Shown: positions 33,475 to 46,790, counted from the stretch's first letter. The stretch: 64,000 nt of DNA from Paraescarpia echinospica (GCA_020002185.1 CM034531.1:78712474-78776473); one strand, 5' to 3'. Made by a program: numbers and translations. Notes: generated from the letters alone by a model not told the origin.

Positions 33475-34440
33475 CTGAAAAAACAGATAGTATTGATAGA
33501 GTCATGATTCAATAACATAATTGTTTATTTAAAACATTGCATTAAAAACGGAATTAAATAAGTCAGCGACATGCCGTAGTTTTATATGACTATCTTGAGG
33601 CTGTACGTTGAAACAATATAAACCATGCTAATTCTGATTTATAAAAAACCAGGAAGTGCAATTGGAACGTTTACATATATATTGTCGTTGTGTGTGATCT
33701 GTTAAATAAAATATGGAATGCATTTTTCAGATGAACCAATTTTCAGATTTAATAGGCAATAATAACTACAAGTTTAATGAATTTTATACCCTGCTGATGC
33801 TTACTGGCAGAACCTTGAGCTTGTTTGCTATAATAATTGAACAAGAATTAATGTAGTTGGTAACGGTCATTTAATAATTGTAACCAACAGGAACAAACCA
33901 AATACATCACTCGATGAGATCAAGCTTAAGCGCTAAACAACTGATATTATCATCGGGGTACTACAAACAATTATTAAATGTCAAATCAGATTAGCAAAGG
34001 TGGGGTGGTAATTTCCCCCCACCCCATATCAAACAATAATGTGTATATACATATTCAGCACAGGTACAATAGACAATTGGACGTGCTAAACACAACTATC
34101 TCCAATGTTATGGTAACACGTGCAAGGAAAACATGGGCACAAACAAGTGCAGCAGGTTCATCAAAGGCTGCTACCAAAGAAATTAAATATAATTAGATAT
34201 CATGCAACAAAGTATCATGGTGGTAGTATCAGATTAGTAAAGGAGGGGTGGTAATTTTCCCTGACCCGGCCTCCTGCATTAGAGGCCCAACCCAACCCCA
34301 CATATGTTGATAAAATTGCATACAATCCTGGTATTTTTATCTTTCTCTCAATTTAAATTCAATGACTAAGTCTTTACATGTCTGCCCAAAATAAAGACTG
34401 GGTCTTACTGAATAAAACAATATTTATTGAACTTTTTGTT
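33475..34440. other. Intergenic or intronic stretch, no gene seen
   Basis: About 960 A+T-rich bases. A short repeated phrase (CAGATTAGNAAAGG followed by GGGGTGGTAATTT) occurs at about 33987 and 34231. No membrane-anchor exon for the P450 was found. Confidence 0.5.
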
Positions 34441-37255
34441 ATACCAAACCAGTCTCCATGGCGGATAACCAACAAAATATCCACCATTTTGAATCAATAT
34501 TGACGATTGTTTCTTGCACATCTATACTAATGTACACATTCTATTATGCAATTGGGAGAAACCATTTGCAACAAAGTTGGGTTTTTAAAAACAAATATTT
34601 TCGTAGTTACCTCCACAAAAATACATTGGTTTTGTCCACAATGTAACTCAAAAGTAATGAAAAATCTCAAGATGGAAAAGAGCTGTGAGGAGAGGTGCGA
34701 ACAATTCTTAAAGAAAGTGGAAGAAAGAATAAATGATATAGAAAAAGAACTTGTATCCCAAGTTAACGAGAAAAGAGTGAGAGAAATTATCTCAGAATCC
34801 AAGGTAGAAAAGAACTAACACAAGCCCAAACAAAGTTAACAATTAGCCCAACTTAAGCCAAAGAAGTGGTACAACTACAAGTGAAAGAGCAAAACATTGA
34901 AACAAAAGAAAGAGAAACAAGACTAAACAATGTAATTATCTTCAACCTGCCAGAATCAACATCACAACTAAAAACCACAAGGTAACAACATGACAAAGAA
35001 CAAATACTACAAATCTACACAGAAATAGACAATAACTTTACAGACACTGACATCACAGAAATCCGGCGGCTCGGGGAAGCCAAAGAAAACATAAACAGCC
35101 CCAGACCAGTACTGATTACAGTAACGCACATTGACAAAAAACGCACCCTTCTTCGAGAGTTCCATCACATCAAGAACAATAATAAGTTCAAAAATATAAA
35201 CATTGACCACGACAAAACCAAACAAGAAAGAGAAGAATCAAAAAACGATATGAAGAAGCAAAGAGACAGGAAGCAGCAGATGAGTGTACCTGTACAGAGG
35301 CAGGGGTCCACCATGTGAATGAAGAATAAAAAAGATAAGGAAAAGCCAATAAAGATTACACATCCAACTAGAACAACAGATGGGAAATTCAGAAGGTTAC
35401 ATGTTATCCTAAAAAAATGTAGAAAATAATGAAGGAAGGGATATTATAATATACATGTTAAATTCCCTGCATGCAGAATACATACACATGGTCACAACTT
35501 TCAAAGAATGCTTATTTATAGAAATCAAACTAAAGAATAAAAACAAACTTCTTTTCGGATGCATATACCGAAGCGATGAGGGATCTGAAGAAAATAACTT
35601 AGAATTTCGAAATATTATTAGATCAATATCACAACTTAAATACTCTCACATCGTAATTACAGGAGATTTCAACCTCCCAGACATAAATTGGAATCACTGG
35701 ACGACCAAATCAAATAACCGCAACAAATTAAACTTTAAATTTGTGGAATGTCTCAGAGACACCTTCATGGTTCAACACGTGTCAAACCCCACCAGAGGAC
35801 GAGGCACAACTAATACAAACCTGTTAGATCTGATTCTATCTAATGACAAAGATAATGTTGAAGAACTAGAGTATCTTAGCCCTCTCGGCAAAAGTGACCA
35901 TTGTGTAATCAAATTCAGTATTGTGTGCAACTTTAAAACAAGTAACTATACTAAAAAACAGGAAGCTGTATAATATGGCAAACTATGATGCAATGAGGAT
36001 AGAATGTTCAAATGTTAACTGGGAAGAGAAATATAAAACTGTAAGGATAATGTTAACGATCAATGGGAAATCTTCAAAACAGTACTAAACTCATTAGAAG
36101 ATAAATATGTATATCAAAAAGTAGTTCCAAATAATAGAAATGGAAACGTCCCTCTACATGCTAATACAAGAAAACTAATTAGGCGTAAAATTAGATTATT
36201 GACAAGATACATGGAAACAAGTGATGTAACAAAATATCTAGAGTATTATAAAAGCAGAAATAAAATCTGAGCTCTAAGCAGAAAGCTCCGAAAGGAGTTT
36301 GAACGAAACAAAACCAAAGTCTTTTTGAAATATTATAAATAAAAAACTACAATTAAACAAGGAATTGGGGAACTGAACATAGACCACACCAACCCAAAAT
36401 CTCAAACAACAAATGAAGACAGAGAAAAAACAAATATACTTGTTGACTACTTCTCCAGTATATTCACAAAAGAAAAATCAGGGCCTATACCAACTATACG
36501 TAAAATTAACACTAAACATGCGATGGACAAAATAAAAGTAACTAAAAATATAATGTTACTGACGTTAAAACAACTTAATATAAGCAAATCATCTGGCTCA
36601 GATGGAATAGGCTCTAGGCTACTAAATGCGTTGTCTGAAGGTATTTGTCAGCCCTTAAAATAAATTTTTGAAACGACCATTAAAACATCATGCATTCCCG
36701 ATGACTGGAAAGAGGCTAATATATCAACAATTTATTAAAAAAAATAGGAAACAAGAAAATAGCGAGTAACTACCGCCCAATAAGTTTAACAAGCATAACA
36801 ATTATGGAAAATGTATGGAAAAAAATTATCAGAAACCACATTATAAACTACATGAAAGTCAATCACCTATTCAGTCAAAAATAAAATGGATTTATATCTG
36901 GCCGATCAACAGTTCTACAACTAATCAAAACAATAGATGACTGGACTAAAGAAATGAATAAGGGCAACCACACCGATGTTATACAGGCTGTATATATGGA
37001 TTCCCAAAAAGACTACCTGGTATGAGGGACTTATCATATATTGAACGACTTAAATTACTTAAGTTACCCACATTAGCATACCGTAGATTAAGAGGAGATA
37101 TGACTGAAGTCTATAAAATAATGCATAACATATATGATAACAAAAATCTGCACCAAACCTCCTTAAATGGGAGGATGTGGCATTACGATCCGGTAACAGA
37201 GGACACTCCCTCAAACTATTCAACCAAACAGCAAAACTAAACATAAGAAAAAGGA
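34441..37255 (+). mobile_element. Decayed CR1-like LINE 4
   Basis: ORF1 remains begin with the end of a PHD-like finger (IHWFCPQCNSK, 34645), a coiled-coil segment to 34815 and an RRM-like block (IRRLGEAKENI near 35060). Endonuclease: FGCIYRSDEGS (35555), VITGDFNLPDINW (35655) and GKSDHCVIKFS (35890). RT: FTKEKSG (36465), SSGSDGIGSRLL (36590) and DDWKEAN (36700), with many stops. The palm with the catalytic residues is missing: the text jumps at about 37018 to the C-terminal RDLSYIERLKLLKLPT block. Dead element. Confidence 0.8.
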
Positions 37256-37259
37256 CGTT

Positions 37260-37375
37260 GTTACGTAGCCGAGCATCGGAATCGTGCGCGTCTCGGCAAT
37301 AAAGATCCGAGCACTCAACGCGCATGCGCCTATTGTGGCCTCTTTCCGGCAAGCACCGATGCTCGGCTACGCAAC
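37260..37375. mobile_element. Small MITE-like inverted-repeat element
   Basis: Terminal inverted repeats of 20 bp with one mismatch: GTTACGTAGCCGAGCATCGG (37260-37279) and its complement at 37356-37375. Total 116 bp, no coding. A second left end with one further change lies at 37385-37404 and related GATCCGAGCATCGGAACCGT text at 37485, so a damaged partner copy probably follows directly. TTGTTAC/GCAACCA flanks give no clear target duplication. Confidence 0.75.
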
Positions 37376-37404
37376 CACTTTGTTGTTACATAGCCGAGCA
37401 TCGG

Positions 37405-37756
37405 AACCGTACGTGTCGGCGATAAAGGTTCAAGCACTCACTCAAAGCATTGGAATCGCGTTTTTCAGGGATAAAGATCCGAGCATCGGAACCGTGGTTA
37501 TCATTGTCATAGGTCATTTCCCGACCGACTACACTTCAGTATTCCTTTCGCTCAGTTTAACTTTCATTTTGTTCAGTGCTCATCGCATTACTAGTACCTT
37601 TAGCTTAACTGCTAACTTGCTACTACTAGTACTTGCGTGTACTATGGATTAACTTTCCGTACTAAAAATCTGCCTTTCTATAATAGTGGGAAATTATAAT
37701 AATATGAAGAGTCAATTCTAATAGAAATGCTCAATTCTATGCATCTAATTACATGC
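37405..37756. other. Sequence between MITE and minisatellite
   Basis: About 350 bases, first part related to the MITE, remainder A+T-rich. No gene seen. Confidence 0.5.
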
Positions 37757-40700
37757 AAAAATAAAACATGAAAACCAAACAATACAGATTGAAAGGAACT
37801 AACATAACTACTGTAACATAGCTGTGGGCCATAGTAACTACAAATAAATATAACATGACAACCAAACAATACACATTGACAGGAACTAACATAACTATTG
37901 TAACATAGCTGTGGGCCATAGTAACTACAAATAAATATAACACGACAACCAAACAATACACATTGACAGGAACTAACATAACTATTGTAACATAGCTGTG
38001 GGCCATAGTAACTACAAATAAATATAACAAGACAACCAAACAATACACATTGACAGGAACTAACATAACTACTGTAACATAGCTGTGGCCCATAGTAACT
38101 ATAAATAAATATAACACGACAACCAAACAATACAGATTGACAGGAACTAACATAACTATTGTAACATAGCTGTGGGCCATAATAACTACAAATAAATATA
38201 ACACGACAGCCAAACAATACACATTGACAGGAACTAACATAACTACTGTAACATAGCTGTGGGCCATAGTAACTACAAATAAATATAACAAGACAGCCAA
38301 ACAATACACATTGACAGGAACTAACATAACTATTGTAACATAGCTGTGGGCCATAGTAACTACAAATAAATATAACATGACAACCAAACAATACACATTG
38401 ACAGGAACTAACATAACTATTGTAACATAGCTGTGGGCCATAGTAACTACAAATAAATATAACACGACAACCAAACAATACACATTGACAGGAACTAACA
38501 TAACTATTGTAACATAGCTGTGGGCCATAGTAACTACAAATAAATATAACACGACAACCAAACAATACACATTGACAGGAACTAACATAACTACTGTAAC
38601 ATAGCTGTGGGCCATAGTAACTACAAATAAATATAACATGACAACCAAACAATACACATTGACAGGAACTAACATAACTACTGTAACATAGCTGTGGGCC
38701 ATAGTAACTACAAATAAATATAACATGACAACCAAACAATACACATTGACAGGAACTAACATAACTACTGTAACATAGCTGTGGGCCATAGTAACTACAA
38801 ATAAATATAACATGACAACCAAACAATACACATTGACAGGAACTAACATAACTATTGTAACATAGCTGTGGGCCATAGTAACTACAAATAAATATAACAC
38901 GACAACCAAACAATACACATTGACAGGAACTAACATAACTATTGTAACATAGCTGTGGGCCATAGTAACTACAAATAAATATAACATGACAACCAAACAA
39001 TACACATTGACAGGAACTAACATAACTATTGTAACATAGCTGTGGGCCATAGTAACTACAAATAAATATAACACGACAACCAAACAATACACATTGACAG
39101 GAACTAACATAACTACTGTAACATAGCTGTGGGCCATAGTAACTACAAATAAATATAACACGACAACCAAACAATACACATTGACAGGAACTAACATAAC
39201 TATTGTAACATAGCTGTGGGCCATAGTAACTACAAATAAATATAACATGACAACCAAACAATACACATTGACAGGAACTAACATAACTACTGTAACATGG
39301 TTGTGGGCCATAGTAACTACAAATAAATATAACATGACAACCAAACAATACACATTGACAGGAACTAACATAACTATTGTAACATAGCTGTGGGCCATAG
39401 TAACTACAAATAAATATAACACGACAACCAAACAATACACATTGACAGGAACTAACATAACTATTGTAACATAGCTGTGGGCCATAGTAACTACAAATAA
39501 ATATAACATGACAACCAAACAATACACATTGACAGGAACTAACATAACTACTGTAACATGGTTGTGGGCCATAGTAACTACAAATAAATATAACATGACA
39601 GCCAAACAATACACCTTGACAGGAACTAACATAACTATTGTAACATAGCTGTGGGCCATAGTAACTACAAATAAATATAACATGACAACCAAACAATACA
39701 CATTGACAGGAACTAACATAACTACTGTAACATGGTTGTGGGCCATAGTAACTACAAATAAATATAACATGACAACCAAACAATACACATTGACAGGAAC
39801 TAACATAACTACTGTAACATAGCTGTGGCCCATAGTAACTACAAATAAATATAACACGACAGCCAAACAATACACATTGACAGGAACTAACATAACTATT
39901 GTAACATAGCTGTGGGCCATAGTAACTACAAATAAATATAACACGACAGCCAAACAATACACATTGACAGGAACTAACATAACTATTGTAACATAGCTGT
40001 GGGCCATAGTAACTATAAATAAATATAACAAGACAACCAAACAATACACATTGACAGGAACTAACATAACTACTGTAACATAGCTGTGGGCCATAGTAAC
40101 TACAAATAAATATAACACGACAACCAAACAATACACATTGACAGGAACTAACATAACTACTGTAACATAGCGGTGGACCATAGTAACCTCAAATAAATAT
40201 AACACGACAACCAAACAATACACATTGACAGGAACTAACATAACTACTGTAACATAGCTGTGGGCCATAGTAACTACAAATAAATATAACACGACAACCA
40301 AACAATACACATTGACAGGAACTAACATAGCTGTGGGCCGTAGTAACTACAAATAAATATAACACGACAACCAAACAATACACATTGACAGGAACTAACA
40401 TAACTATTGTAACATAGCTGTGGGCCGTAGTAACTACAAATAAATATAACATGACAACCAAACAATACACATTGACAGGAACTAACATAACTACTGTAAC
40501 ATAGCTGTGGGTCATAGTAACTACAAATAAATATAACATGACAACCAAACAATACACATTGACAGGAACTAACATAACTACTGTAACATGGTTGTGGGCC
40601 ATAGTAACTACAAATAAATATAACATGACAACCAAACAATCCACATTGACAGGAACTAACATAACTACTGTAACATAGCTGTGGCCCATAGTAACTACAA

Positions 40701-41404
40701 ATAAATATAACACGACAACCAAACAATACAGATTGACAGGAACTAACATAACTACTGTAACATAGCTGTGGGCCATAGTAACTACAAATAAATATAACAC
40801 GACAGCCAAACAATACACATTGACAGGAACTAACATAACTATTGTAACATAGCTGTGGGCCATAGTAACTACAAATAAATATAACAAGACAACCAAACAA
40901 TACACATTGACAGGAACTAACAAAACTACTGTAACATAGCTGTGGGCCAAAGTAACTACAAATAATTATAACACGACAACCAAACAATACACATTGACAG
41001 GAACTAACATAACTACTGTAACATAGCTGTGGGCCATAGTAACTACAAATAAATATAACACGACAACCAAACAATACACATTGACAGGAACTAACATAAC
41101 TACTGTAACAAAGCTGTGGGCCATAGTAACTACAAATAAATATAACACGACAACCAAACAATACACATTGACAGGAACTAACATAACTATTGTAACATAG
41201 CTGTGGGCCGTAGTAACTACAAATAAATATAACACGACAACCAAACAATACATATTGACAGGAAGTAACATAACTGTTTGTAACATAGCTGTGGGCCGTA
41301 GTAACTACAAATAAATATAACACGACAACCAAACAATACACATTGACAGGAACTAACATAACTATTGTAACATAGCTGTGGGCCGTAGTAACTACAAATA
41401 AAAA
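37757..41404. repeat. 87-bp minisatellite, about 42 units
   Basis: Head-to-tail units containing AACAATACACATTGACAGGA and AACATAGCTGTGGGCCATAG. Starts of successive units at 37801, 37888 and 37975 give a period of 87. One unit is shortened near 40325 and one has an insertion near 41275. Because 87 is a multiple of three and two of three minus-strand frames lack stops, open frames of more than 800 codons appear in both. They encode 29-residue hydrophobic repeats and share no known domain. Single-base variants are unevenly spread: GGCCGT sits at the right end and CATGGTTG at four sites between 39296 and 40587. Confidence 0.95.
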
Positions 41405-41625
41405 ATAATATCATATATATATATAAATTATAGGCCCCTATGTTAAACATTCCATTGTATTTAAAAGAAATACACAGCATCGCCAGACATATCAACACGC
41501 ATAACACACTAATTAATGAGCAACATGGTTCACAGAAAAAATCAACGAAACAAACGAAACAAACCCCAGTTATACATACAGTTAATTCACTCCACGTCTG
41601 AACCACCAGCAAACTAATTTACTGG
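41405..41625. other. A+T-rich spacer
   Basis: About 220 bases with a (TA) stretch at 41412-41425. No feature. Confidence 0.5.
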
Positions 41626-41978
41626 TTACTCTCCTACAACGTGTACAGAACCAACATCGCCCTTTTGGGGCTGATATAATTCCCATGCATTTGAAATGCG
41701 TCCACTGCAGGCAGCTGATCTGTTTTCTGCTTCATCGATGCTTTCTGTGCACATTCCACAATACCACACAGGGTCACATTTCACACCATTTACGACAGAT
41801 TGGATCTTAGCCCATGAAACAGCTGAACAGTATTTCCGTAAGGAACACAGTGACACGTTTTCATCAATTGCCGCTGACGTGCCTGTCCTCTGCTTCACCT
41901 TGTCTGCGGTGATGAGACAGGCATCTTGAATGGCAGCTTGTGAAGTTTCCTCATCCACGAACCAGGACAGCATCACTG

Positions 41979-42387
41979 AAGACAGAATAGTAAATATTAA
42001 ATAATAATCAAGTGCTTATCTGGACAAAATGCTGTTACGTCATTATATTAACCAACTTTTAAACAGCATTTTTATTTCTTCTTATGACAATTATAGTACT
42101 TTTATTTCAAGTACAATATAATAAGTACACATTTAAGACTACGCTAACTATGAAAGAAAAATGTACGTCTGGTCATATGTTACTGGATGGTTTACACTTA
42201 AATTGCATTTATCTAGTTTTCAAAACAAATATTATTGGTAATATCGCGAAGCAGGCCGCAATTGACTGCAGTATCCTTTGATGTTCAATGATGTCCCATT
42301 TCCCCACGTTCAACACAGCAGACTTCCTGTTACAAATGACTACGCTGTTAATTCAAACAGTATTAAAAACCCAAACTGAACAAATAC
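41979..42387. other. Intron of the SWIM-type gene
   Basis: About 400 A+T-rich bases bounded by the donor and acceptor just described. No insertion seen. Confidence 0.5.
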
Positions 42388-42527
42388 CTCGTTCACGCTC
42401 TATCGGCATTTGTGTTCGAAAATTCTGGGGACCATCACGCCTGCGTCTTTTCGGCAAACCGATTGCAGTCAAATCCGCTCGTTTGGGGCGCCCTCGCTTC
42501 CGTATGACGGGAGGCATCTTCAATGCT

Positions 42528-42868
42528 GCCGGAGCGACGATGGCAGGTGTCGGAGCGACGATGGCAGGTGTCGGAGCGACGATGGCAGGTGCCGGAGCGA
42601 CGATGGCGGGTGTCGGAGCGACGATGGCGGGTGCCGGAGCGACGATGGCGGATGCCGGAGCGATGATGGCTGCGACGGCAAGTATCGAAGCAACGACGCC
42701 AGGTGTCGGAGCGACCACGGCGGGTGCCGGAGTGATGGTGGCTGCGACGGCAGGTGTCGGAGTGACGATGGCAGGTGCCGGAGCGACGACAGCTGGTACC
42801 GGAGCGACGATGGCTGCGACAGCGGGTGTCGGAGCAATAATGACAGGTGTCGGAGCGACGACGGGTGC
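42528..42868. repeat. 21-bp coding minisatellite
   Basis: About 16 units of CGGAGCGACGATGGCAGGTG-like text with a 21-base period, some separated by GCTGCGACGGCA. On the minus strand each unit encodes seven residues of the VAPTPAI type. It lies between the DILRNL block and the GRPK motif of the SWIM-type gene, where the family normally has a variable linker. Confidence 0.9.
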
Positions 42869-43854
42869 AGTCCATTCCGTCCGCAAGTTCCGCAGTATGT
42901 CAAGGCGCTCAAGAAACTCTGACATCCCGACTACTGATGCCAAACTGGCAAGAACAGCTGCTACTGCCATCACCTGACGGTATTTTTGGTGGGTCGTCAA
43001 CGCTGTCAGGCAGTGGCAGATGCTACCTTCGAAACGTGGACGACGCTCTCGGTTGACACATAGTTGACTCCGTAACCAGAAGTCCACCGGTTGTCTGCCA
43101 GGGTAGCATCGAATGATGATTCGCCATTCATCTGTCTGCGAGCAAAGATGAGCCGACAGGGCAAACGAAACGCACAGCGGAACGAACATGTACACGACGT
43201 AGCTGTGACTTCCAGCAGACCCTCAGGCGATGGTATTGGCGTTCCAGCATCTGCTGGCAGCAGTATGGTGTCACGTGTAACAATCTCTGCCAGAACATGG
43301 CTGTAGGCGTGATGCGTCAACAATGCCTCGTAGCGGCGATCATCGGTGGTGACGCACGTGTCACACCGTGTTGATTTGCTGATGCAACCGATGATACAAG
43401 TGTGGTCCCGCTCGCCACGCAGGACACGCGACACGGTGAAGAGTTCACTGAAAAATTTGTCCAGTGACGCATACCCCGAATATACGCTCTTGATCTTGCC
43501 GTTAAGACTTTCAAGCTTATTGGTGCCGGAGCCGAAGGATGAAGAAGGAAACAAGATGGCGGGCGTTGTTGTTGCCCTGGTGAAGGCTCTTCAACAGAAC
43601 ACAATTTCTACTCTGTTGAATTGTGAATACCAACCCGGACAGATGTATTAGAACCGTAAAGGTACACGGAGCTGTTGCATGTTTAAACCACAAGAAATCT
43701 ACATGAGAATCAAGTTGCATTTTGAGTTTGATATTGTGTGCACTCGACCGGAAGATCTGTCACTGAACATGTGCTAATGCTGGGTGCAGCTGTACCTGCT
43801 GGATCTGACAAAATTGCGTAATACCCCTCCACTCAGATAGACCGTGGTGTAAAC

Positions 43855-44214
43855 ATGACAATTACACGTGGTAGTGGAAGCAAGCGTGGGTTGTCATCTG
43901 GTGGTTCAATAGCCATTGACAAAGAAGACTTCATCAATTGCATGTTGGCTGCTCTTAGCAGTAAAGAAGTGATTGATAAACTTCAAGCTGCAGTAGTCAA
44001 TGATTTACGTAAAGAAGTTGCTTACCTGAGATGTGTCATCGAAAAGAAAGATGCGGGAATCGAACAACTTACAAAACGGGTCGATGACTTGGAAATTGCA
44101 CTAGATGATCACGAACAATATTCACCAAGAAATTCATTGAGGCTTTTCGGCCTTGTGGAGAACGAAAACGGGGACATAACTAAGCGCACAGTAGATGCGT
44201 TAAGTGATTGATAA
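43855..44214 (+). CDS. Host LINE ORF1, truncated
   Basis: Opens at an ATG with MTITRGSGSK. A coiled-coil follows (KEVAYLRCVIEKKDAGIEQL), then DHEQYSPRNSLRLFGL, the start of the RRM-like domain of Transposase_22 ORF1 proteins. It stops soon after because of the tandem duplication, so the RNA-binding half is lost. Confidence 0.75.
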
Positions 44215-44440
44215 ACGTCAAGCTGCAGTAGTGAATGATTTACGTAAAGAAGTTGCTTACTCGAGATGTGTCATCGAAAAGAAAGATGCGGCAATCGAAC
44301 AACTTACAAACTCGCGGAAATTGCACTAGATGATCACAAACACTATTCACGGAGAAATTCACTGAGGCTTTTCGGCCTTATGGAGAACGAAAACGAGGAC
44401 ATAACTAAACGCACAGTAGATTCTTCAAGCATACTTAAAT
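44205..44440 (+). repeat. Tandem repeat of the ORF1 segment
   Basis: 44205-44420 repeats 43970-44190 (GTGATTGATAAACGTCAAGC, TTACGTAAAGAAGTTGCTTA, TCACTGAGGCTTTTCGGCCT). It includes a small deletion near 44315 and shifts frame. Confidence 0.85.
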
Positions 44441-45924
44441 GATGCCTATACATTGTTATATATGTAAGAATTATGCTAACAAGCATACTTCCTTAAATTG
44501 TATTATATGTTCTTGTGTTTACCATACTAAATGTGTACCTTATTTGCAAACTAGTGATGTGAAGCTGGTTAATAACTGGCATTGCACTAAATGCATTTCT
44601 TCTATTCTGCCATTTAATCACTTTAAAAATGACTATGATTTTCTCAATGCCATCGCTAATGACTGGTTTGATCTTACTAGTATGAAGAACATGTACCAAC
44701 ATGCAATTTTTTAAACCTGATGTTTTTGTATCCTTATATTCCATTAATAAATGAGCCAACAAGAGTAACTAATCAATCATTGATTGATTGATAACATTTT
44801 CACAAATAACCATAAAAACATGTTCCAAGGCATTATGTACACAGACGTATCTGACCACTTCCCAGTATTTCGAGGGCAAACATTGATAAATTTTATAATA
44901 ACATGCAGAACATTGATTGGGAAATTATAACATCCATAAATGTCAAACAGCCTACTCAATATTTTATAAACTACTACTTCGAGAATATAATGATTGCTTT
45001 CCATTAAAAGCAGTCAAATTTAATTACAAGAATAAGAAACCATGGCTAACTACTGGTTTAAAAAACTCACTAAAAGAGAAGAATATACTATATATTAAAT
45101 AAATAAGACAAAATACAATATATAATGAAACTAAATATAAAGTTTACAAAAGTAAATTGAATGGCTTAGTACGGAAATTTGAACTTGAACATTATGCAAC
45201 TCTCTTTGAAGAAAATAAACATAACCTTAAAAAGTCTTGGTCCCTATTAAAAGAAATAAGAAACATGAAACCATAACACAGACAAAATTCATTATTAACA
45301 AAGTTGAAACATCAGATAAAAACATATAAGTGAAAGTTTTAATAATTTATATATAAATGTTGGTTCTAACCTAGCAAAAACATACCACAGAACCAAACAG
45401 ATCCTATGTCATACATAAAAAACAGTAATATGAAAACAATATATCTTGAACCGGTAACTGAAAATGAGGTATCGGTAATATTAAACTTTCTCAAAGCATC
45501 GTCTCCTGGATGGGATGACATTTCCTCTAAAGTAATAAAACAAATATATCATAGTTTTATTAAACCATTGACATACTTATATAACTTATCTATAAATACT
45601 GGAATATTCCCAGATTAATTAAAAATAGCAAAGGTAGTACCTATTTACGAAGCCAAAGAAAAAAACTATTGATTAACTACCGGCCAATTTCAATATTACC
45701 TACTTTTTCTAAAATATTGGAAAGACTAATGTATAACAGATTGTCAAATTTTATTAATAAGCATATTTTGTATAAATATCAGTTTGGTTTTCGAAATAAT
45801 CACTCTACTAACATGGCACTTATGACCATTGTAGACAAAATATCAGAAGCCTTACAAAACAAACAATGTGTGCTAGGGGTGTTCTTAGATTTATCTAAAG
45901 CATTCGATACAGTTGACCATGACA
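44441..45924 (+). pseudogene. Host LINE ORF2, N-terminal part
   Basis: A PHD-type zinc finger with CYICK, CIICSCVYHTKC and WHCTKC (44450-44595), followed by the ILPFNH motif common after this finger in such LINEs. Most of the endonuclease is missing: text jumps near 44740 to its last motif (TDVSDHFPVF, 44840). Then the linker with stops and RT blocks SSPGWDDISSKVIK (45500), INYRPISILPTFSKILERLM (45670), YQFGFRNNHSTNMA (45780) and LDLSKAFDTVDHD. Confidence 0.82.
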
Positions 45925-46344
45925 GGTTCGAGGCTATATTTGGCGGAGATAGATCGTAGAAATTGGTGGTGCAGAAAAGTTGATAAACAAGTGGAATTAC
46001 AGATTGATAAGTATTATTCTTGCCTTAATACCATTAATAAAGTTGCAATAAACACATATTGAGTAGCAGCTGTGCTTAAAGTTAGTTAGTTAAAGTATTT
46101 TTGAACACTTTAGTATAGTGAGTGATAATAGGGTAACTCACTTAGCCTTCGGTAAGTTGTAAACAAGATTTAACAAACCTGATTATGTGGTAGAATATGT
46201 AGGAGATAAAGTAACAACCATCAAACTAATTACATAAGATAATATCTGTGTAAGCCAGCACTTGCTAGATATTTTGATTGGGTAGCATTGTTGTTAAAAC
46301 TAAGCAAGGGCGATAGTCGGGCGGCGTAACGTAACGTAATTGAT

Positions 46345-46790
46345 TGAGCCGTACGTTTAGACCTCCATTCTAAAAGTACGGCACTCATTCTGCGCATGCG
46401 CATGCTATTATTTCCGGTTACGTGAGTTGTATTTTTAGTATCACTTGTCTAAAGGTACGGCAGTCGATATGCGCATGCGCATGATTTTCATACGTGAGCC
46501 GTATCTTTAGCGCTCGGTTCTAAAAGTACGGGAGTTTTTTATGCGTGCACTTTGATGTAGTTCTGTACATACGCTGTATCTTAGCACTCGTTTCTAAAAG
46601 TACGTAAGCTTTTCTGCATGTACATGTTGATGTACAGGCATAAGCTGTATCTTTAGCACTCGGTTCTAAAAGTACGGGAGTTATTTCACGCGTTCATTTT
46701 GATGTAGTTCTGTACATACGCTGTATCTTAGCCCTCGGTTCTAAAAGTATAGACGTAAGCCGTATCTGAGCCCTCGCACGTATTTCTGAC
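46345..46790. repeat. Subterminal palindromic repeats of the Mutator-like relic
   Basis: Five or six units pairing CCGTATCTTTAG with CTAAAAGTACGG around a short CGCTCGGTT centre (46345, 46430, 46495, 46570, 46640, 46720). Two carry GCGCATGCGCATG. Such arrays at one end are typical transposase-binding regions. Confidence 0.7.

Larger units (their letters stand above)
41626..43640 (-). pseudogene. SWIM-type, transposase-like gene, 5' truncated
   Basis: From the right: TNKLESLNGKIKSVYSGY and FFSELFTVSRVLRGERDH (43520-43410), the end of a MULE-like transposase core as in ZSWIM1/3-type proteins. A degraded SWIM finger follows (SCTCSFRCAFRLPC, 43200, final His absent). After a frame break near 43010 comes SEFLERLDILRNL, the proline-alanine repeat, and RKRGRPKRADLTAIGLPKRR near 42480. 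A donor (GTATTT) at about 42387 and an acceptor (CTTCAG ending near 41978) delimit an intron. The last exon has SWFVDEETSQAA and WYCGMC, but its zinc finger is broken before the stop at 41626. The family assignment rests on layout and the GRPK...AIGLP motif. Confidence 0.65.
43660..45924 (+). mobile_element. Host LINE, first piece
   Basis: Plus-strand LINE whose remaining pieces are 53266-53460 and 63668-64000. It has ORF1 (43855), an internal tandem duplication, a PHD-bearing start of ORF2 (44440), and RT up to LDLSKAFDTVDHD at 45919, where the CR1 insertion cuts it. The 5' end is only approximate. Leader 43660-43854 has no other content. Confidence 0.85.

Noticed and set aside
37678..40328. 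Open frames of 817 and 859 codons
   Set aside because: Products of an 87-bp repeat whose period is a multiple of three; two overlapping frames are open at once, no domain, no splice or start context.
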